DNA from: an uncultured bacterium
GTDB taxonomy: Bacteria; Cyanobacteriota; Vampirovibrionia; Gastranaerophilales; Gastranaerophilaceae
NCBI GenBank assembly: GCA_902794035.1
Contig: CADBFN010000014.1
Span: forward strand, 1-46,909
DNA length: 46,909 bases
Reading direction: 5' to 3'
Shown one piece after another: positions 42,378-46,909 of this stretch. Below the pieces are notes generated by a model. The model did not search any database. It saw only the letters and a list, made by a program, of their open reading frames with translations, and was not told the DNA's origin. How positions within the stretch are numbered: the first letter of the stretch is position 1; each line of letters starts with the position of its first letter. The translations under genes and the position numbers were made by a program.

Positions 42378-43707
42378 TTTTCTTCAACCTGTCAGGAATT
42401 ACATCAAATCTTATAATGTCATCAAGATTTTCACGTTTAATTATTAAATCTGAATGACCATTGTTTACAAGAACCATTGCAGGTTTTTCTACCCTGTTAT
42501 AATTTGAAGCCATAGAGTAGTTATATGCACCTGTATTGTAAACGCATAAAATATCGCCTTCTTCAATTTTAGGCAGTTCAATATTTTCAATCAAAATATC
42601 GCCTGATTCGCAAAAACGTCCGCATACAGTGACATTTTCGGGATCATTGGTGTCTTTTTTATTGGCAATTTGTGCAAAATATTTTGCCTGATACAAGCTC
42701 GGACGAGGGTTGTCTGCCATTCCGCCATCAATAGAAACATATTTACGACCTTGCGGAACCTGCTTTGAACTCCCCATAGTATATAGGGTTACACCGCACA
42801 TTGAAATAATACTTCTGCCCGGTTCTAAAAATATCGCAGGCGGTTCTATATTATATTTTTCTATTGCTTTATTTAAGCTATTAACAATAATTTCTCCGAT
42901 TTCGTATGTTGAAGGAGGAACATCATCTTCAGTATATTTAACTCCAAGCCCTCCGCCTATATTTATTTCATCAAGTTTTACAGCATATTTCTCATCAAGT
43001 CTTGATATTTCTCTGCATAAAATATCAATTTCATCTGCGTAAATAGAAGTTTCAAATATTTGAGAGCCTATATGTGCATGCAGACCATGCAATTTTAAGT
43101 TTGTGTATTCGTTAATAATCAATTCAACAGCTTCATCAATCTGTGTTAAATCAAAACCGAATTTTGAATCAAGATGTCCTGTCTGAATGTAATGATGTGT
43201 ATGGCATTCAATCCCCGGAGTAATTCTTAAAAGAATATCTACAATTTTATTTTTACTTTGGGCTATAGTGTTTAACAGTGCCAATTCATAAAAATTATCA
43301 ACAGATATCCTGCCGACGCCCAAATCAAGAGCAAGATTTAATTCGTCAAAAGATTTGTTGTTCCCGTTAAATAAGACTTTGCTCATATTTGCACCGGAAT
43401 TATTTACGGTATAAATCTCACCGCCTGATACGGTGTCAAAACCTAAACCTTCAGATGCTAAAATAGAGCTTATTGCGCTGGTACAAAGAGCTTTTGAGGC
43501 ATACATAATATTAGTTTTTGGATATTTTTCAAAAGCTTTTTTATAATCTGCACAAATTGAACGCAGTGTTTTTTCATCAATAACATAGAGGGGAGTTCCG
43601 TATTTTTCAGCTAATTTTACCAAATCGCAGCCGCCGATTTCAATATTTCCTTCGGAATTAATTACGGTTGTTACTGGTTTTTGAGATTGATTTGCTGAAT
43701 TTGTCAT
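42370..43707 (-). CDS. lysA: diaminopimelate decarboxylase
   Basis: Decarboxylates meso-diaminopimelate to lysine with PLP, last step of the DAP pathway. 445 residues, fold-type III barrel plus beta domain. PLP lysine K72 (YASKALC), the HIGSQI and GGGLGVKY motifs, EPGRS and CGRFCESGD are all present, the last with the catalytic Cys that closes the dimer site. I start at the ATG preceded by AAAGG 5 nt upstream; a GTG two codons earlier lacks support. It overlaps cdaA by 8 bp. No lysine riboswitch is visible in the 89 bp upstream. Confidence 0.97.
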   Translation of the reverse strand: MTNSANQSQKPVTTVINSEGNIEIGGCDLVKLAEKYGTPLYVIDEKTLRSICADYKKAFEKYPKTNIMYASKALCTSAISSILASEGLGFDTVSGGEIYTVNNSGANMSKVLFNGNNKSFDELNLALDLGVGRISVDNFYELALLNTIAQSKNKIVDILLRITPGIECHTHHYIQTGHLDSKFGFDLTQIDEAVELIINEYTNLKLHGLHAHIGSQIFETSIYADEIDILCREISRLDEKYAVKLDEINIGGGLGVKYTEDDVPPSTYEIGEIIVNSLNKAIEKYNIEPPAIFLEPGRSIISMCGVTLYTMGSSKQVPQGRKYVSIDGGMADNPRPSLYQAKYFAQIANKKDTNDPENVTVCGRFCESGDILIENIELPKIEEGDILCVYNTGAYNYSMASNYNRVEKPAMVLVNNGHSDLIIKRENLDDIIRFDVIPDRLKKNE

Positions 43708-43796
43708 TTGCACCTTTTAGTCTGTTTATTGTAATGATTGATTTTATATTTTTATACTATCATATTTAATTTTAAAAATATAGGCTTTTTTGCGAT

Positions 43797-44129
43797 TTAA
43801 TAAGCAAAAAACTTATCGAAATCTACATCATCAAAGCTGCACAAAAGTAAAAATATTTCATCATCTTCAGGAAGTCTTTGAAAATTATATTGATCAAAGC
43901 TCCAATATTTGGGATTTATCCCTTTTACTATTGCGATATTTTTTTCTTTAAGGATTACCAGTTTTTTCTTTACGGTATCAATAGGAATATTTAATCGTTT
44001 TGATAATTCAACAGCAGTTATGCCGTCTTCTGCCGAGCATTTTTCAGGAGTAAGAAACATTAGCTCTAATCCTACTGCTTTTAGCTCTTTATCTTCATTT
44101 TCTAATGATGCATAGTAATCCATACTCAT
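43797..44129 (-). CDS. small winged-helix DNA-binding protein, 110 aa
   Basis: Residues about 35-75 form a helix-turn-helix (GITAVELSKRLNIPIDTVKK) followed by a wing (NIAIVKGINPKYWSFD), as in MarR/ArsR-like regulators. The ends are acidic. The terminator hairpin of the preceding OMP-like gene ends a few nt before its start and there is no ribosome site; a TATACT box inside that hairpin may give its own transcript. Targets unknown. 89 bp separate its stop from lysA, so it may regulate the lysA-cdaA operon. Confidence 0.6.
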   Translation of the reverse strand: MSMDYYASLENEDKELKAVGLELMFLTPEKCSAEDGITAVELSKRLNIPIDTVKKKLVILKEKNIAIVKGINPKYWSFDQYNFQRLPEDDEIFLLLCSFDDVDFDKFFAY

Positions 44130-44133
44130 ATTT

Positions 44134-44168
44134 TAAAAAAAATAACAGATATAGTATATCCGTTATTT
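44134..44168 (-). terminator. rho-independent terminator of the OMP-like gene
   Basis: AAATAAC-GGATATA / TATATC-TGTTATTT stem with one mismatch, followed on the minus strand by a T-run of eight. It ends just before the winged-helix gene start. Confidence 0.7.
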
Positions 44169-44183
44169 ATAGGATTTGTTTGA

Positions 44184-44849
44184 TTAAAATTTGAAATTTG
44201 TTCCGAAATTAATTTGAGAACTTGATGGGGCTCCATTTGTATATTGAACCTGCCCTACTCCTGCATTGAAGTCCATTCTGTCTTTGTCTTTAAAGGGATT
44301 TATTTTAAAATTAATTTCTTCTTTTGATGTTCCGCTATTTGTATTTTTGGAGTATTTATTTTGAACTGCAAAATGTTGATTAAAACGGTATTCCGGTGCA
44401 ACTGAAACAGTTCCGCTCATTTGTCCTGATGGTTGAGCAAATGAATCAGAAGCATAAGATGTATCAACACTTGCCTTGTCATTTAAGTGAAGTTTGGAAT
44501 ACAAAGTTCCGGTTTGAGAAGCGTTATCAGGAGTAAAAGTTGTGTCATATTTTGCGCCGACATCAATATTTTTAAATTTCTTTTCTTTTTTAAATGATGT
44601 TGTTTTTTTTGAATAAGCACTGTCAGGATTATATTTGTTATAATTCTGTTTTATGTTTTCTTTTTCTATTGTAATCTTGCTTTTTTGTTTAATAACATCT
44701 TCTCTTCTCTGAGTATTTATTTTTAAAGCCGAAGTATTCAAATTCAAAACATCTTCATCAGAAATATCTTCTGCCATTACATATCCGCCGAGAAGAAAAA
44801 TCGTTACAAGTAAAATACATAAATTCTTCATATCTATATTATATTTCAT
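44184..44849 (-). CDS. small outer-membrane beta-barrel candidate, 221 aa
   Basis: The N-terminus has a signal peptide (NLCILLVTIFLLGGYVMA, cleavage likely after VMA). A polar, Lys/Asn-rich part (about 30-95) precedes a region of alternating polar/hydrophobic strands with aromatic Tyr/Phe (about 95-221), each strand followed by short Gly/Ser/Asn turns. It ends in GTNFKF: a C-terminal Phe is the outer-membrane-protein recognition signal for the BAM complex. Six to eight strands fit the length, so a small barrel. The start overlaps pnuC by 11 bp and AAAGGA is 8 nt upstream. Terminator at 44134. Function unknown. Confidence 0.65.
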   Translation of the reverse strand: MKYNIDMKNLCILLVTIFLLGGYVMAEDISDEDVLNLNTSALKINTQRREDVIKQKSKITIEKENIKQNYNKYNPDSAYSKKTTSFKKEKKFKNIDVGAKYDTTFTPDNASQTGTLYSKLHLNDKASVDTSYASDSFAQPSGQMSGTVSVAPEYRFNQHFAVQNKYSKNTNSGTSKEEINFKINPFKDKDRMDFNAGVGQVQYTNGAPSSSQINFGTNFKF

Positions 44850-45531
44850 TTTTTATTTCCTTTTGCCAATTGTGTAAAAAGTACAAACCTAATACGAAAT
44901 ATGTACTCCACATAAGTATAGTTGCAAAACATTGAGAACCGTTTAAATATGCATATATCCAAATAACTACGCTTGATATATTTACAACAGACCACAAATA
45001 CCATTGTTCAATACATCTTTTAACTGTCAGGATAAAAGCAATTACTGATAATACTGTTGTCATTGAATCCATTATTGAATTTGAATCGCCAAATTTTTGT
45101 AAAATAAAGTACAAAAGAATAATAGAAATCAGCCCAAAAACAGAATATATAATACGCTCTTTGTCAGATAATTTTGTTTTATATATTTCCTGCTTGTCTT
45201 GTTTCATATGTTTTTTCCACTTAGAAATCCCGACAAACTGCATAGGGAAATAATAGAACATATTTAGGCATAAATGCCCCCATAATTGAGTTTTAAATGA
45301 GATATAAGCATAGCAGATATTAGATATCATTCCAAACATATAACATGAAATTTTGCCTTTGCCTGCTGTTATTGTTGCACAAATTCCGCAAATGGCACTA
45401 ATCAAAGCTGCGGTTTTATCTTTCATATATATTGAAATAAGTGTTATAAGAATTATTTCAAGAGGAAAAATTATTCTTTCATATTTTCCCCATCCCTGCA
45501 ATTCCCCTTTAGCAAATTCTAAAATGTTCAT
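44839..45531 (-). CDS. pnuC: nicotinamide riboside transporter PnuC
   Basis: Imports nicotinamide riboside, a NAD precursor, by facilitated diffusion. 230 residues with seven hydrophobic segments; the substrate motif WYLWSVVN (WxxWxxxN) and the YYFPMQFVGISKWKKH stretch are conserved. Its stop overlaps the OMP-like gene start, so the two are translated together, which suggests the OMP candidate could serve uptake. No ribosome site is clear; TACAAT lies 6 nt before the ATG. nadD is 7 kb away. Divergent from the terminal orphan. Confidence 0.92.
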   Translation of the reverse strand: MNILEFAKGELQGWGKYERIIFPLEIILITLISIYMKDKTAALISAICGICATITAGKGKISCYMFGMISNICYAYISFKTQLWGHLCLNMFYYFPMQFVGISKWKKHMKQDKQEIYKTKLSDKERIIYSVFGLISIILLYFILQKFGDSNSIMDSMTTVLSVIAFILTVKRCIEQWYLWSVVNISSVVIWIYAYLNGSQCFATILMWSTYFVLGLYFLHNWQKEIKNEI

Positions 45532-45575
45532 GGTTTAATTGTAACATAAAACATTTGCGAATATAGTTAATTAAC

Positions 45576-46604
45576 ATGCAAGTAAGTCATATAGCCAACA
45601 ATATATTAACAAATAAAACGGTTCTTAAAGGATTAGAAAAGATTTCAGAACATGGAACATCATTTGCTGCGGGGGCATCTCTGCTGATGTCTATTGGTGT
45701 CCGTACTTTTTCTATCTACAATACTCCTGATGTTGAAAAAGAAAATAAATTTTATGCCATGGCAAATTCTATTACTTCAGGAATTGTAAAATTTGGAATT
45801 GTTGAGGCAATTGCGCTCCCGATAGAAAATGCTGTTACAAGAATTGATAAGAATGCAAGTAAATACCTTAAAGATTCTACTTTGAAGAATTTTAATCCGG
45901 ATACAAGAAGTTATAAATTTATAACGCAAATCATAAAATTAAGTACCGGATTATTAACTGCAATTCCTAAATCAATGCTTACGATTGCGCTTATTCCTGT
46001 TGTTATGAATAAGGTATTCAAATATAATCCAATGGATGACCTGAAAAAATTTGCACAAAATTTCCCTTACAAAGTAGAAGCATCAAAATTTTTTACCAAG
46101 GATGAAGATAAGCAAATAAAAACGGGACCTGCATTTACCGGACGTATGGGAGATAAACTCTCAAGAGGTATCAGTAGGATTATAAATAATAAAACGGTAC
46201 AAAAAATTGCCAAAAAATATGAAATGGAAGATGAGGATATTTATAAGCATATAACTGCAATGACAGATGTTTTATTGACTTCGGCATCTGTTTGGCAGAC
46301 AAATAAATCTCAAAGTATTAAAGAAAATTGTAAGAGAGTTTTGAATTATAACAATATAATAAATACTGCAATAACAATTATGCTTGGCTATTGGGTTGAT
46401 GGGGTTGTAAAAAATCATTCAAACAGTTTTATTGAAAAATTTAAGCAGGCAAATAAATTAAATCCTAAATTGCCAAAGTATATTGAAGGTATAAATATTT
46501 TGCGTCCAACTATAATATTTGGTTTAATATATTATGGTTTGCTCCCGATTTTTTCAACTTACACATCTGAAAAATTAGATAAATTTATAAGTAAAAATAA
46601 ATAG
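45576..46604 (+). CDS. orphan protein with several hydrophobic segments, 342 aa
   Basis: Not recognised. Hydrophobic stretches at about 28-45 (SFAAGASLLMSIGVRTF), 67-82, 123-146 and 312-330 (RPTIIFGLIYYGLLPIF) alternate with Lys/Asn-rich segments, so it may be membrane-bound. Residues 180-270 are helical and charged. No signal peptide. The start has no Shine-Dalgarno but TATAGT ends 8 nt before it. It ends 6 bp before the right-hand end repeat, whose first hairpin can act as terminator. Probably a lineage-specific protein. Confidence 0.65.
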   Translation: MQVSHIANNILTNKTVLKGLEKISEHGTSFAAGASLLMSIGVRTFSIYNTPDVEKENKFYAMANSITSGIVKFGIVEAIALPIENAVTRIDKNASKYLKDSTLKNFNPDTRSYKFITQIIKLSTGLLTAIPKSMLTIALIPVVMNKVFKYNPMDDLKKFAQNFPYKVEASKFFTKDEDKQIKTGPAFTGRMGDKLSRGISRIINNKTVQKIAKKYEMEDEDIYKHITAMTDVLLTSASVWQTNKSQSIKENCKRVLNYNNIINTAITIMLGYWVDGVVKNHSNSFIEKFKQANKLNPKLPKYIEGINILRPTIIFGLIYYGLLPIFSTYTSEKLDKFISKNK

Positions 46605-46610
46605 TATGTG

Positions 46611-46809
46611 CATAAAACATATTATCGGAATATGTTTTAAACATATTTTTTATGTTAGTCTGCTTTTCTTTTTTGTTGCGAGGAAAAAAGAAAAGCAGAC
46701 AGAAAAGAAAAACACGCTAAATCATAGCAATGCCTAATGGCATTGCACCGCTCATAAGATATAAGTGCAAATAGTACTTACGTTTTTGTCCTTACGGACA
46801 AAAATCTCT
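46611..46809 (+). repeat. right copy of the ~200-bp dispersed element
   Basis: Inverted relative to 85-284. It begins 6 bp after the stop codon of the terminal gene. Hairpins: AAAACATATT/AATATGTTTT (46615-46638), a 17-bp perfect stem (46658-46674 with 46684-46700), GCAATGCC/GGCATTGC, and TTTTTGTCC/GGACAAAAA. Differences from the left copy fall mostly in loops and outside stems. Confidence 0.85.
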
Positions 46810-46909
46810 TAGCGCTCTTGCTCGTTCGCAATAAACGGCATCGTTCGCAATTAGGCAGAATATTCATTACTGCCATAATTGCTCAACTGTCGCTATCGCT
46901 CCTGCCTCT
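46810..46909. other. right end outside the repeat, no gene seen
   Basis: Contains an 11-bp direct repeat TCGTTCGCAAT (46822-46832 and 46841-46851) and a GGCAG/CTGCC hairpin (46854-46874). No open frame or homology to the left end segment is seen. Confidence 0.5.

Noticed and set aside
43708-43796. Lysine riboswitch upstream of lysA
   Set aside because: Only 89 bp lie upstream and no lysine-riboswitch-like helices or conserved core are apparent.
85-46809. A 46-kb composite transposon bounded by the end repeats
   Set aside because: No transposase or integrase anywhere in the window and the content is mainly housekeeping genes; repeat-induced contig ends explain the ends better.
1-46909. CRISPR array, tRNA or rRNA genes
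   Set aside because: No set of regularly spaced direct repeats, no cloverleaf-compatible sequence with a TTC/GGTTC arm, and no rRNA-like stretch was found while reading both strands.

Overview
The window is AT-rich chromosomal DNA from a Gram-negative-type bacterium. A TolC-family outer-membrane protein, a small Phe-ended beta-barrel candidate and diaminopimelate decarboxylase support that envelope type. A cyanobacterial/plant-type glutamate-cysteine ligase, a pilin-like helix of the GIVAAM..PSL type and many small orphan proteins suggest a gut Gastranaerophilales (non-photosynthetic Cyanobacteriota, 'Melainabacteria'). That placement is inferred from family resemblance, not from a marker search. 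Both ends lie outside a diverged 200-bp repeat in inverted orientation. Sequence stopping shortly past such copies is what a metagenomic contig broken at dispersed repeats looks like.

Layout. 1-2.6 kb: end repeat, MATE exporter and two small orphan genes, all leftward. 2.7-8.8 kb: rightward ferritin-like protein, DegT-type aminotransferase, a substrate-binding/TolC fusion with a strong consensus promoter, and a membrane protein with a pilin-like helix. 8.8-11.4 kb: mazG, two small orphans, rsmD and a small antisense-side gene. 11.5-12.2 kb: two near-identical 49-residue ribbon-helix-helix genes in a 245-bp duplication with palindromes. 12.2-16.8 kb: dprA-topA, and dnaJ facing them. 17-19.4 kb: a tightly packed operon (MshEN-like coiled coil, asparaginase II-type protein, folE2). 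19.5-25.3 kb: TPR protein, homocitrate-synthase-like enzyme, OPA-type sugar-phosphate antiporter, DEDDh exonuclease, thioredoxin. 25.5-30.6 kb: a 1552-residue orphan protein and a small secreted protein. 30.6-34.6 kb: glutamate-cysteine ligase, rsmA, and an isolated phage terminase large subunit with a small membrane protein. 34.8-38.7 kb: alaS, nadD-yqeK. 38.8-46.6 kb: a HerA-like protein without a recognisable P-loop, a GNAT-like protein, lysA-cdaA (overlapping), a winged-helix protein, pnuC with a small outer-membrane candidate, and a terminal orphan membrane protein.

Most genes are housekeeping (translation, rRNA methylation, NAD, folate, lysine/peptidoglycan, c-di-AMP, topology). The unusual content is the inverted end repeats, the duplicated RHH/palindrome unit, the degenerate HerA protein, the orphan terminase, the giant coiled-coil/hydrophobic protein, domain fusions (SBP-TolC, DUF2628-like plus pilin helix), and a short N-terminal Phe-containing motif in several otherwise unrelated orphans. 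I found no CRISPR array, rRNA, tRNA or intact prophage.
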